NCBI GenBank assembly: GCA_964554585.1
Contig: CAZKPD010000018.1
Coordinates: forward strand, 1 to 28,618
Source: Perlabentimonas sp964554585
GTDB lineage: Bacteria; Bacteroidota; Bacteroidia; Bacteroidales; Tenuifilaceae
DNA length: 28,618 nt
Direction of reading: 5' to 3'
The translations under genes and the position numbers were made by a program. Numbering within the stretch: the first letter of the stretch is position 1; every line of letters begins with the position of its first letter. The notes under the pieces are model-generated. The model worked only from the letters and a program-made list of their open reading frames with translations, searched no databases and had not been told where the DNA came from. Below, one piece after another: positions 14,703 through 23,223 of the stretch.

Positions 14703-15062
14703 TCACAATCGGAGGCACAGGAAGATTCCCGTATGGGAACAAATTTGTGGAATGGGATAAAATTCTCTCTCCTCTTTACCCTGTAATTTGCAAGTGGCAA
14801 AGGGCGGTTTTTGGTTAAGCTGAATAAAATCCTTAAAAATGGGATCGAGCCTGATAGAAGGCGTTGGAATAACTTCAGGTTTAATGGTTTCTAAAAACTC
14901 CATATACTCGAAACCTCTTCCACTCTCACCAACGGGCCACAGGTTACCGGCATGAGCAGTGTCAAATGGAACAAACATGGAGAGCATACACAAATGGATG
15001 CAAAAGGCTAATGCAAAAAGCATTGCCAGCAATTTTCTGTATATATGATTTAGGCTCATCAT
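14703..15062 (-). CDS. Small exported protein of unknown function
   Basis: This 119-aa frame begins with two ATGs and a clear signal peptide: basic SLNHIYRKLL, a hydrophobic core of about 20 residues and a likely cleavage after AHA at about residue 39. The mature part of about 80 residues is rich in Pro and aromatic residues and contains two Cys near the end (QICSHTGIFLCLRL) plus one in ATCKLQG. No domain was recognised. It follows the Ca2+ ATPase gene by 81 bases on the same strand and no terminator was seen between them, so it may be co-transcribed. It might be periplasmic or, given the aromatic C-terminus, membrane-attached. That it is a real gene is likely but not certain. Confidence 0.55.
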   Translation of the reverse strand: MMSLNHIYRKLLAMLFALAFCIHLCMLSMFVPFDTAHAGNLWPVGESGRGFEYMEFLETIKPEVIPTPSIRLDPIFKDFIQLNQKPPFATCKLQGKEEREFYPIPQICSHTGIFLCLRL

Positions 15063-15143
15063 TTAAAATCCTTTAACAGCAATGGAAACGGGCGCATTTA
15101 TAACATCCTGAACTCCAAATTCCACGCTCTGCTAATATCGGCA

Positions 15144-18041
15144 TTATTTCGGTACAATCCGCTTAAAACTCCCACCCAAACGAAATATTTCGCCTACCCA
15201 CAGAACCAGCGAAGTGGAAAAGAAGATAAGAATCCAGTGGGAAAAGGATAGTGGGGCAGTCCTAAAGAAAGTTCCTCCAAACTGAACGATGACCACCTGC
15301 CCAACCAGAATTATCGCTGCAACCATTAAAAAACTCCGACTCTGCTTAAGTCCCGTAAAAATTGACCTCCCAGATCCCATGGCTTTGACATTAAAAAGGT
15401 TCCAAAACTGAAGCATCACAAAAACATTAAAGAAAAGGGTAAGCTCATACGGCGAGATGCCTTGTTCGGCTTGTAAAAACTTTAGTAAACCCATTAGAAC
15501 AATAAAAAAGACAAGGGCTCCCATTCCAATGCGTATGCGCATGGATGGTGAAATTATAAAATCGGTAGCGGAGCGCGGTTTATGCTTCATTACCTCCTGA
15601 TTAGGGGGTTCTGTTGCCAATGCAAGCGCAGCAAAAGTGTCCATAATTAGGTTAATCCACAGCATCTGAACCACGGTGAGCGGTAGCGCAACGCCAACCA
15701 GTGGACCAAAAAGCACAATGGCCAGCGCCAACAGGTTAATGGTTAGCTGAAAAACCAAAAACCGTTGGATGTTCTGATAGAGCGATCGGCCCCATCGGAT
15801 AGCATTAACAATGCTGGTAAAGGAATCATCCAATAGGATGATATCGCTAGCCTCCTTGGCTACCGAAGAGCCGGAACCCATGGCCAGACCCACATTGGCC
15901 CTATTCAACGCCGGTGCATCATTGGTGCCATCGCCTGTAACCGCAACCACCTCACCCATTTCCTGGAGCAATCTTACCAGCTTAAGCTTATCGGCAGGAC
16001 GAGCACGATACATAATTCTTAGGTCGGCAATAATGGCTTTGGCATCATCGTCTCTCAACCGGGAAAACTCTTCACCCGACACAAATGCATGCTCCTCATC
16101 ATTCCCCACGCAAAGGCCAATCTGCTTACAAATTTCGCGTGCTGTTCCCCTAATATCCCCTGTTACCACCTTTATATCAACCCCAGCTGCTCTACACTCG
16201 TTTACCGCTTGGGCCACATCGGGACGAATGGGATCGGCAATTCCCATAAATCCCAATAAAATTAGATTATCTAACAGACAATCATCTATGGTATTTGGAC
16301 TTTCGTCTACCAGCTTATAGGCAAAAGCGATGGTACGTTTGGCCGCTTCTTGCAGCTTACCCACCTCATGCTCAAATTTTTCGGGTTGAAGCAGATGGAT
16401 TGGAGTAACCCCATCATCTCCATAAAAATGGGTGCATCGGGATCTGATAATCTCTGGAGCCCCCTTAACTAAAACAATAGCCTTATCCAATATGGCTGTA
16501 TTGCCAGCAGTGGCCATATACTTATTCTCTGAAGAGAAAGGGATTTGAGCCGAAACGTTAAAATGGGTTCGGTAATTCGTGTAATCCTCCCCGGTCTCTA
16601 AAAGCCATAGTAAAAGAGCAGCATCGGTGGGGTTACCCAAGGGTTTAGGATTATTTTGCCGGTTATCGATAAATGCTTTGGAGTTGACCCCCATGGAAAG
16701 AGAAACCATTTTTTTTAGGTGGGTATCGTTCTCCCAATGGTCTACAAAGAATGAGGCATCCACCACACGCATCTGATTTTGGGTGAGCGTACCCGTTTTA
16801 TCGGTACAGATTACAGTGGTAGCCCCCATGGTTTCGGTAGCATGCATTCGCCTCACCAAATTATTGGTGGCCGTCATTTTCCGCATGCTATAGGCTAAGC
16901 TCAGGGTAACGCTCATGGCCAACCCCTCGGGAACCACCACCACAATTAGCGTGATGGCCACCAATACGAAAAGCAGAATCTCTTCGAGGGTTGAAAGGCT
17001 AAACCAGGCCTCTTGGGAAAATAGGTTAATCCCCAAGAGCAAACCAATGCCATAAAAAACAGCAAATAGCGCAATGGACCTTAGCAGCAGTTTGGGCATA
17101 GCAATCCAAATCCTTTCGGAAAGTACTTTAGGCGTAGGGATTGATTTACCGAGAAAGCCAAAAAAGTCGAAAAGGATTGGCAACCAGATTCTGGTTAACA
17201 GCAAACCCAATGGGATTAATACAGCAAAAAGTGAAAACCAGTTTACGGGGGATAGGATGAGCTGATCGGTAAAAACATCAAACAGCATCAAACTCCAAAA
17301 GGCAATAAAAGCAGCTGCAAAACCGATTACTCCAATGAGCTTGCTCAGCCTGTCGAGCTGAGCGCTAAGTGGGGTTTGCTGATGGATCTCCATGGATGCA
17401 TCCCTGGCAGTTTTCCCAATTTCGGTATAATTCCCTACAGCGGTAACCACAAAGTAGGCACTTCCCTCCATTACCGTAGTACCGCGGTAGAGCATATTTG
17501 CAGGGTAGGTATGTTTCTCTTCGACCTGATCGGGTTGTGCGCTCTTATAAACCAAGAGCTCTCCCGTTAGCGACGACTCATTCATCCCTAGAGAAATACA
17601 GCTCACAATTTTTCCATCAGCCGGAATCTCATCGCCCGTATCCACTATGACATGGTCGCCCACCACCACTTGTGAAACAGGAACCGTGGTTACCCCACCA
17701 TCCCTAACCACCTTTACCGGTTGCTGGTCGCTTACCTTATTAAGGATATCAAATTCAAGCCCTGCCCTATACTCATTAAAAAATGCCATTAGGGTGGCAA
17801 TGAGTACGGCTAAAATAATTCCGATACCCTCAACAAAATTACCCTGAAAGAAGCCGACAATTACAGCAATAGCAGCGGCCACAAGGAGAATACGGATAAT
17901 GGGATCATCAAATTTTTCGAGTAACAATTTCCACCATGGGGTACGTTTGGGTGGCGTAAGTAGGTTATCTCCATGCCTAGTCCGACTCTCTACTACCTGC
18001 TTATCGTTAAGCCCACTGCGTAAAAATTCCTCCTGTGTCAT
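15144..18041 (-). CDS. Calcium-translocating P-type ATPase, PMCA type
   Basis: This 965-aa P2-type ATPase most likely exports Ca2+ across the cytoplasmic membrane. It shows an N-terminal cation ATPase domain, membrane segments M1/M2 (about 47-90), the actuator loop with SLTGE (157-161), M3 (235-257) and M4 with the ion-site motif PEGL (371-374). The phosphorylation site is DKTGTLT with D414. KGAPE marks the nucleotide-binding domain, the hinge is GDGTNDAPAL (about 703-712), and a C-terminal cation ATPase domain has the LWINLIMDTFAALALATEPP segment. The protein is longer than the usual bacterial PMCA-type pump of about 880-900 residues. The difference is explained by extra hydrophobic sequence between M3 and M4 (about 258-353). 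It is the first gene of a leftward unit with two small membrane or exported proteins. Confidence 0.95.
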   Translation of the reverse strand: MTQEEFLRSGLNDKQVVESRTRHGDNLLTPPKRTPWWKLLLEKFDDPIIRILLVAAAIAVIVGFFQGNFVEGIGIILAVLIATLMAFFNEYRAGLEFDILNKVSDQQPVKVVRDGGVTTVPVSQVVVGDHVIVDTGDEIPADGKIVSCISLGMNESSLTGELLVYKSAQPDQVEEKHTYPANMLYRGTTVMEGSAYFVVTAVGNYTEIGKTARDASMEIHQQTPLSAQLDRLSKLIGVIGFAAAFIAFWSLMLFDVFTDQLILSPVNWFSLFAVLIPLGLLLTRIWLPILFDFFGFLGKSIPTPKVLSERIWIAMPKLLLRSIALFAVFYGIGLLLGINLFSQEAWFSLSTLEEILLFVLVAITLIVVVVPEGLAMSVTLSLAYSMRKMTATNNLVRRMHATETMGATTVICTDKTGTLTQNQMRVVDASFFVDHWENDTHLKKMVSLSMGVNSKAFIDNRQNNPKPLGNPTDAALLLWLLETGEDYTNYRTHFNVSAQIPFSSENKYMATAGNTAILDKAIVLVKGAPEIIRSRCTHFYGDDGVTPIHLLQPEKFEHEVGKLQEAAKRTIAFAYKLVDESPNTIDDCLLDNLILLGFMGIADPIRPDVAQAVNECRAAGVDIKVVTGDIRGTAREICKQIGLCVGNDEEHAFVSGEEFSRLRDDDAKAIIADLRIMYRARPADKLKLVRLLQEMGEVVAVTGDGTNDAPALNRANVGLAMGSGSSVAKEASDIILLDDSFTSIVNAIRWGRSLYQNIQRFLVFQLTINLLALAIVLFGPLVGVALPLTVVQMLWINLIMDTFAALALATEPPNQEVMKHKPRSATDFIISPSMRIRIGMGALVFFIVLMGLLKFLQAEQGISPYELTLFFNVFVMLQFWNLFNVKAMGSGRSIFTGLKQSRSFLMVAAIILVGQVVIVQFGGTFFRTAPLSFSHWILIFFSTSLVLWVGEIFRLGGSFKRIVPK

Positions 18042-18132
18042 TGCTGCTTTTTAAAATTCATACAAGTTTAAGGGTTTTTGTGTAAATAGAATGGTTATGC
18101 CCCTATTTTTATGATGCTATTGAAGATTAGCT

Positions 18133-18140
18133 TATATTTG
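18133..18140 (+). promoter_or_regulatory. -7 box for the NlpC/P60 gene
   Basis: TATATTTG matches TAnnTTTG and lies 26 bases before the ATG at 18167. The nearest TTG (18120-18122) is only 10 nt upstream, too close for a standard -33 element, so only the -7 half is supported. Confidence 0.45.
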
Positions 18141-18166
18141 GAGTCTATCTCAAAAAAATTGTTTTT

Positions 18167-18961
18167 ATGCTATACGGTGTTTTGTCCCAAAGTATTACTC
18201 CTGTTAGAAAGGAACCTTTTGAGCATAGCGAGATGGTAACCCAACTGCTATTTGGAGAGACCTTTTTGGTTTTAGAGCAGCATAGGGATTGGTTAAGGGT
18301 TGAGCTTACGCACGATGGCTACCCAGGATGGATTGATGTAAAGAGCTCAATCCTTATGGATCAAGAGGAATACAATCTGCTCTCCATTAAAGATGCGCTA
18401 TCGGTAGCCTCACGGCTTTTTGTGGCCAAAGCCGAAAACGACGAATATCCCATCAGATTATGCCCGGGCAGTTCGCTATACAACTACATTCCCGAAAATG
18501 GGACCTTTAGCTTGCCCGGAAAGCAGTATAAAACCTTTAGCATCCCGTTTGAACCGCTCGGCAACAATAAGCTTCAAAGCATCGAAGAGCTGGCAAAATA
18601 TTTTATCAATTCGCCGTACCTATGGGGTGGTCGTTCGCCCTACGGCATTGATTGCTCCGGATTGACCCAGGTAATTTTTAAGATGGTCGGAGTTTCCATT
18701 CCGCGGGATGCAAGTCAACAGGTATTCCTAGGACAAACCGTTGAATTTGTCAGCCAATACAGAACGGGAGATCTTGCATTTTTCGGCAATGCCGAAGGTA
18801 ATATAACCCATGTGGGCATTGTACTCAACAATAATCACATTATCCACAGCTCCGGTTTTGTTCGATTGGATAAATTGGATCAGCAGGGAATATTTTCGGT
18901 GGTTGAGAAAAAGTACACTCATCAGCTAAGAGTAGTTAAACGTTTAATCTTTGATAGTTAA
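18167..18961 (+). CDS. NlpC/P60 cysteine peptidase with SH3 domain
   Basis: This 264-aa peptidase is of the gamma-D-glutamyl-diamino-acid type, acting on cell-wall peptides. The N-terminal half (about 5-65) is a bacterial SH3-like domain (PVRKEPFEHSEMVTQLLFGE ... WLRVELTHDGYPGWI), followed by a second, less clear SH3-like part. The C-terminal NlpC/P60 domain (about 140-260) has the triad C163 in GIDCSGL, H215 in ITHVGIV and H227 in IIHSSG. The YLWGG motif precedes the Cys. No signal peptide is seen, which fits a cytoplasmic murein-peptide recycling enzyme similar to YkfC rather than a wall autolysin. A short membrane-peptide gene follows after 30 bases. Confidence 0.92.
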   Translation: MLYGVLSQSITPVRKEPFEHSEMVTQLLFGETFLVLEQHRDWLRVELTHDGYPGWIDVKSSILMDQEEYNLLSIKDALSVASRLFVAKAENDEYPIRLCPGSSLYNYIPENGTFSLPGKQYKTFSIPFEPLGNNKLQSIEELAKYFINSPYLWGGRSPYGIDCSGLTQVIFKMVGVSIPRDASQQVFLGQTVEFVSQYRTGDLAFFGNAEGNITHVGIVLNNNHIIHSSGFVRLDKLDQQGIFSVVEKKYTHQLRVVKRLIFDS

Positions 18962-18991
18962 ACCTATTCACGATACGCTTAAGCCATTCGT

Positions 18992-19093
18992 ATGATTAAG
19001 CACCAGATACTTATCGTCGTAATTATTATCGTTGTGACCATCTGGATGGTTCAGCGGAATAGAGACAAGCGGAAAAGTAGTAACAACCAATAA
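18992..19093 (+). CDS. 33-aa single-span membrane peptide
   Basis: ATG at 18992 opens a 33-codon frame ending with TAA at 19091-19093. After MIKHQ comes a compact hydrophobic helix (ILIVVIIIVVTIWMV), then a strongly basic, polar tail (QRNRDKRKSSNNQ). The positive-inside rule would place this tail in the cytoplasm. It fits neatly between the NlpC/P60 gene (30 bases before) and the Nudix gene (18 bases after) on the same strand, which supports it as part of that operon. No family was recognised. Confidence 0.55.
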   Translation: MIKHQILIVVIIIVVTIWMVQRNRDKRKSSNNQ

Positions 19094-19111
19094 CCTTTAC
19101 CACTAGAGGGA

Positions 19112-19555
19112 ATGCGCTATAGCTATCCGTACCCCCGTATGCTCGTAACCGTTGATGCCCTCGTTTTGTTTAAACCGGATAACGGGAACTGTGAGATTCT
19201 GCTCATTAAGCGGGGTAATCCGCCCTTTGAAGGGCAATACGCCCTACCCGGAGGTTTTCCCGAAATGGATGAGCTGTTAGCTGATGCTGCGCATCGGGAG
19301 CTGAAGGAAGAAACTGGTATAGCGGGGATTGAGCTAAAACAGCTAGGCACTTTTGATGCCGTTGATCGCGACCCACGAGGGAGGAATATTTCGGTTGCTT
19401 TTTACGGATTTATCACTGAACGAACTATTCCTAATGCGGGTGATGATGCGGCCGAAGCCCAATGGTTTTGCATAAATAGCTTGCCACCTCTGGCATTCGA
19501 TCACCAAACTATTATAGAAAAAGCACTGGAAACCTTAGGAATGCAACAATCCTAA
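19112..19555 (+). CDS. Nudix hydrolase
   Basis: This 147-aa protein has a perfect Nudix box, GGFPEMDELLADAAHRELKE followed by ETGI, satisfying GX5EX7REUXEEXGU. It hydrolyses a nucleoside diphosphate linked to another moiety. The segment DAVDRDPRGRNISVAFYGF after the box resembles ADP-ribose pyrophosphatase-like and NrtR-like Nudix domains, but there is no C-terminal winged helix, so it is a stand-alone enzyme. The preceding LPGGF and the N-terminal YPRMLVTVDALVLF are typical of that subgroup. It overlaps the stop codon of the convergent cysN gene (CTAA, 19552-19555). The exact substrate is not readable. Confidence 0.92.
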   Translation: MRYSYPYPRMLVTVDALVLFKPDNGNCEILLIKRGNPPFEGQYALPGGFPEMDELLADAAHRELKEETGIAGIELKQLGTFDAVDRDPRGRNISVAFYGFITERTIPNAGDDAAEAQWFCINSLPPLAFDHQTIIEKALETLGMQQS

Positions 19556-20829
19556 ATAATCATCCCTGCACCAACCGTGTTATTAGTGGCCTCATCAATC
19601 AAAATCAGGCTACCGGTTACCCGATTGGCACGGTAGGAATCAAAGATTAGCGGTTGTGTAGTGCGAATGGTTACACAGGCAATATCGTTAAGTCCTATCT
19701 CCCTCTCCTCATACTCCCTATCCAGCGTATTGATATTCACCTTGTATTTTATCTTTTTGATGATGCAGCGCAAATGGCTTGTAGTGTGCCTAATGGCATA
19801 TTTAGCATTACCATTGAGCGGCGTTTCGCTCAACCAACACAGCATAATCTCCACATCTTGGCTAACCCTAACCCCATTCTCAGAGGGAACAATAACGCTA
19901 CCACGGCTCACGTCCAAATGGTCTGTAAGGGTTATGGCCACCGATTGGGGTGCATTGGCGCTACTAAGAACCTTCCGCCCTATACGGATGGATTGGATGG
20001 TAGTGGCAAATCCCGAGGGCATCACTTTTACCCAATCGCCAACGCTAAATGAGCCGCTAGCTATGCGTCCGGCATAGCCGCGATAATCATTACTCTCATC
20101 GTCCACCGAATTGATAACATACTGCACCGGAAAACGTGGATCGACCTGATTATAATCACTGCCAATGTATAAGTTTTCCAACAGATACATCAACGTGGGA
20201 CCATCGTACCAAGGCAAATTAGCAGAACGTTCCACCACATTATCCCCCTTAAGGGCACTGATGGGAATTAGGGTAACATCGCGAAGGTTTAGGCTGGACA
20301 GATAGGAGGCTAAATGGGACTTAATGCCCAGAAAAACCTCCTGACCATACTCCACCAAATCCATCTTATTAACGCATACAATAATGTGTGGAATGCCCAA
20401 TAGCGAAGCAATATAAGCATGTCTTACCGTTTGCTCAATAATTCCCAGTCGGGCATCCACTAGAATAATGGCTGCATTGGCTGTGGAGGCTCCGGTAACC
20501 ATATTGCGGGTGTACTGAAAATGGCCTGGGGAGTCGGCAATAATAAATTTCCGTTTAAGCGTATGGAAATACCTGTAAGCCACATCAATGGTGATACCCT
20601 GCTCCCGTTCGGCCCTAAGGCCGTCTGTTACATAGGCCAGATTAATATCCGGTTCGCCCTTACGGAGCGAGGTGCGCTCCAGCTCATCCAGCTGATCCTG
20701 AAAGATGGCCTTGGAGTCGAAAAGCAACCGACCGATAAGGGTGCTTTTACCATTATCCACACTGCCTGCCACAATAAAGCGCAGGAGTTCCATATCCAGA
20801 TATACCGATTCGCTTTGGGAATTCTCCAT
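19552..20829 (-). CDS. cysN: CysN, sulfate adenylyltransferase GTPase subunit
   Basis: With CysD it forms ATP sulfurylase, making adenosine 5'-phosphosulfate (APS) from sulfate and ATP, driven by GTP hydrolysis. The EF-Tu-like GTPase domain shows G1 GSVDNGKSTLIGRLL (most relatives have VDDGKS; here one Asp is Asn), DSPGHFQYTRNM for G3 and VNKMD for G4. It is followed by two beta-barrel domains. I chose the ATG at 20829 (425 aa, MENSQSESVYLDMELLRF) because it lies 28 bases after the cysD stop and matches the N-termini of Bacteroidota relatives as I recall them. A GTG at 20901 would overlap cysD. There is no fused APS kinase domain, as a separate cysC lies upstream. It ends tail-to-tail with the Nudix gene. 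Confidence 0.95.
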   Translation of the reverse strand: MENSQSESVYLDMELLRFIVAGSVDNGKSTLIGRLLFDSKAIFQDQLDELERTSLRKGEPDINLAYVTDGLRAEREQGITIDVAYRYFHTLKRKFIIADSPGHFQYTRNMVTGASTANAAIILVDARLGIIEQTVRHAYIASLLGIPHIIVCVNKMDLVEYGQEVFLGIKSHLASYLSSLNLRDVTLIPISALKGDNVVERSANLPWYDGPTLMYLLENLYIGSDYNQVDPRFPVQYVINSVDDESNDYRGYAGRIASGSFSVGDWVKVMPSGFATTIQSIRIGRKVLSSANAPQSVAITLTDHLDVSRGSVIVPSENGVRVSQDVEIMLCWLSETPLNGNAKYAIRHTTSHLRCIIKKIKYKVNINTLDREYEEREIGLNDIACVTIRTTQPLIFDSYRANRVTGSLILIDEATNNTVGAGMII

Positions 20830-20857
20830 TGGTGCTGATTCGTTGTTGCCGAACAAA

Positions 20858-21763
20858 CTAAAAGTATCCTTCAATTTTCCTATCCTCCATAGCAGTTTCA
20901 CTAAACTTGTCGTCTACCCTATTCCCTCTTTCCGAAACCCTAAGGGCAGCCACCTCACGCACAATGTCCGTTACGGTGGTTGCTGTTGACTCAACCGCAC
21001 CGGTACAGGTTGCATCGCCTATGGTTCTAAACCGAACGGTTTTGGTTTCAACAGTTTCCGAATCCCTTCTTCTGACGAATGGCGTATTGGCATAGAGTAC
21101 CCCATTTCGCAGGAACACCTCGCGCTGATGTGCAAAGTAAAGCGATGGGATATGGATCTTTTCCATAAGGATATACTGCCACACATCCATCTCTGTCCAG
21201 TTACTTATGGGAAACACACGGAAATGCTCGCCCCTTTTCATTCGGCCATTAAAAATATTCCAAAGTTCGGGTCGCTGATTTTTGGGATCCCACTGCCCAA
21301 ACTCATCGCGATGTGAAAAGAATCGTTCCTTGGCCCGCGCTTTCTCCTCATCCCGACGGCCTCCACCCATAGCGCAATCAAACTTATAATGCTCAATGGC
21401 GTCGAGCAGGGTAATCGTCTGCAACCTATTCCTGCTGGCCTCATATCCGGTCTCCTCCACCACTCTTCCTTGGTCAATAGAATCCTGAACCGATGCCACC
21501 AAAATACGTACATTAGCCTTTTTGGCTAAATTATCCCTAAACTCAATGGTTTCTGTAAAATTATGCCCCGTATCAATATGCAAAAGCGGAAAGGGAACCC
21601 TAGCCGGATAGAATGCTTTTTGAGCGAGATGGAACATGGTAATGGAATCCTTCCCACCGCTAAAGAGCATGGTCGGATTCTGAAACTGAGCAACCACCTC
21701 TCGGATTACGTAGATGGATTCGGCCTCAAGTTCACGAATATGGTTTATGGAATACTGTTTCAT
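20858..21763 (-). CDS. cysD: CysD, sulfate adenylyltransferase small subunit
   Basis: This is the catalytic ATP-pyrophosphatase-type subunit of ATP sulfurylase, 301 aa. It shows the PP-loop SGGKDSITMFHLAQKAF, then PFPLLHIDTGHNF, GGGRRDEEKARAKERFFS and the C-terminal RFRTIGDATCTGAVES, all typical of CysD. It acts with CysN, whose gene follows after 28 bases. A promoter of near-consensus type lies directly upstream (21783-21810), so cysDN can be expressed separately from the cysC and coaE genes. The pathway yields APS and then, through CysC, PAPS for sulfation or sulfate reduction. No PAPS or APS reductase is in the window. Confidence 0.97.
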   Translation of the reverse strand: MKQYSINHIRELEAESIYVIREVVAQFQNPTMLFSGGKDSITMFHLAQKAFYPARVPFPLLHIDTGHNFTETIEFRDNLAKKANVRILVASVQDSIDQGRVVEETGYEASRNRLQTITLLDAIEHYKFDCAMGGGRRDEEKARAKERFFSHRDEFGQWDPKNQRPELWNIFNGRMKRGEHFRVFPISNWTEMDVWQYILMEKIHIPSLYFAHQREVFLRNGVLYANTPFVRRRDSETVETKTVRFRTIGDATCTGAVESTATTVTDIVREVAALRVSERGNRVDDKFSETAMEDRKIEGYF

Positions 21764-21782
21764 CTGTCTATTCTTTGTTTTT

Positions 21783-21810
21783 CAAAGGTACAGATGGAAC
21801 ATCCATTCAA
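21783..21810 (-). promoter_or_regulatory. Promoter of cysDN
   Basis: On the minus strand TTG (21810-21808) is followed after 17 nt by TACCTTTG (21790-21783), a full match to the TAnnTTTG box. Transcription would begin near 21775, about 12 bases before the cysD ATG. The remainder of the 178-base cysC-cysD gap holds no gene that I can see. Confidence 0.7.
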
Positions 21811-21941
21811 TAGTCATTCTCGTGTGTGTTGAGGCGATTATCATGGATGTTTCATTCGTATGGTAGCCCAAGAGATTCTCCGTTAAAACAACCCTGACCT
21901 TGGCAGGCAAGGAAGAAGTAGATTACAGATTACCCACAAAT

Positions 21942-22469
21942 TTAACCACTTTTTCGGGTAATGCAATCGAGCACCTTAAGCGCACACTCCTGTGGCAAAG
22001 CCAGTGAAGTGTCGATGGTACAATGTGGATTTATGGGTACTTCAAAAGGGGAGTCAACTCCCGTAAGGTTACTAATGATGCCCTCACGGGCTTTTTTATA
22101 TAACCCTTTGGCATCACGCTGTATACATACTTGAAGGGGAGTACTCACATACACCTCAACCAACCGATGGCTACCCACAATTTCTCTTATCTGCTGCCTG
22201 ATGGCATGGGTGGGTGTAATAAATGAGCAGATAGCAGTTACATTCGAATCAACCACCATACGGGCCATTTGCGCAGCACGTCGAATATTCTCCTCCCTAT
22301 CTGCCAGGGTGAATCCCAAATCGGATGCAAGGCTTTTTCGAAACTCATCACCATCAATGGTTACCACGGCAACCCCTTGCTGCCTCAGCATATCGGCCAA
22401 TAGCAGTGCAACAGTGGTCTTGCCCGATGAGGGCAAACCGGTGAACCATATTACTTGTGTTGTTCTCAT
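21942..22469 (-). CDS. cysC: CysC, adenylylsulfate kinase
   Basis: APS kinase phosphorylates APS at the 3' position to give PAPS. The 175-aa form starts at the ATG at 22469; a TTG three codons upstream is also open. It shows the P-loop GLPSSGKTT (from residue 11), TIDGDEFRKSLASDLGF and DREENIRRAAQMARM, the standard signature of the family, followed by FITPTHAIRQQIREIV and the later VYVSTPLQVCIQRDAKGLYKKA. It lies 27 bases after the DnaJ-like gene on the same strand and 178 bases before cysD. It therefore belongs by position to the coaE transcript and by function to cysDN. Confidence 0.94.
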   Translation of the reverse strand: MRTTQVIWFTGLPSSGKTTVALLLADMLRQQGVAVVTIDGDEFRKSLASDLGFTLADREENIRRAAQMARMVVDSNVTAICSFITPTHAIRQQIREIVGSHRLVEVYVSTPLQVCIQRDAKGLYKKAREGIISNLTGVDSPFEVPINPHCTIDTSLALPQECALKVLDCITRKSG

Positions 22470-22496
22470 GGGTAACAAAAAAACAGTAACTAGGTG

Positions 22497-23210
22497 CTAT
22501 ACAAACCCTCGCTCCTTTTTGATCTTCTCATACGCCTCATTTACCTTTTGAAAACGCTCTTCGGCTGTTTTTCGCATTTCCTCACCCAAGTAGCTCACCT
22601 TGTCGGGGTGATGCTTAAGCGCCATGTTGCGATAAGCTTTTTTTATCTCGTCATTGGTGGCATTACGATCTATTTCCAAAACGGCATAGGCAGCATCTAA
22701 GTTATCGAAAAACATGGAATGGACAGATTGGAAATCTGCAGAGGTAATGCCCAACCATCCTGAGATATTGGTGATTACATTTACCTCGTTGGGATGTAAA
22801 TGCCCATCCACATTGGCAATACCAAAAAGCAGATGCAACAGCTGCAACCGTGAGGGGTAATCCATATGGTTGCGGATTTGAATGCTCACATCCTTAAGTG
22901 GAACATCTTGCTTAAGGATATCACGAAGGAAAACCAATGCCTCTTTGGCTGCGGGTTCGCCAAAATTTCGAAGGAAATACTGCTTCACATAATCCAACTC
23001 TGATTTAAGTACTTTCCCATCGGCTTTCATCACCGCAGCCACCAAAACCAGCAAGCTGACAATAAAATTGTTGCGTGAGGTTTGACGGGTTTCGACCATT
23101 GCCTTTGGTGCATCCATAATAGAACCAATGGCAAAGCCAATAATTGCGCCAATGGGTCCTAACAGAACCCAACCCAAACCACCTGCAATCCACTTTCCAT
23201 ATTTAGCCAT
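22497..23210 (-). CDS. DjlA-like protein: glycine-rich membrane segment, TerB and J domains
   Basis: This 237-aa protein begins with a glycine-rich hydrophobic segment (about 5-33) containing GGLGWVLLGPIGAIIGFAIGS. It is followed by a TerB-like helical domain (about 45-165, VLVAAVMKADGKVLKSELDY and GIANVDGHLHPNEV) and a C-terminal J domain (about 173-237) with the HPD triad at 201-203. The order matches DjlA, a membrane-anchored J protein that stimulates DnaK-type chaperones through the HPD loop. The two D-G acidic sites in the TerB part may bind metal. It lies 13 bases after coaE and 27 before cysC. Confidence 0.9.
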   Translation of the reverse strand: MAKYGKWIAGGLGWVLLGPIGAIIGFAIGSIMDAPKAMVETRQTSRNNFIVSLLVLVAAVMKADGKVLKSELDYVKQYFLRNFGEPAAKEALVFLRDILKQDVPLKDVSIQIRNHMDYPSRLQLLHLLFGIANVDGHLHPNEVNVITNISGWLGITSADFQSVHSMFFDNLDAAYAVLEIDRNATNDEIKKAYRNMALKHHPDKVSYLGEEMRKTAEERFQKVNEAYEKIKKERGFV

Positions 23211-23223
23211 ATGTATAATCGTT

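Noticed and set aside
20830..20901. GTG start at 20901 for CysN
   Set aside because: It would overlap cysD by 44 bases, and the extra 24 residues have no match to the usual CysN N-terminus. The ATG at 20829 fits spacing and family.
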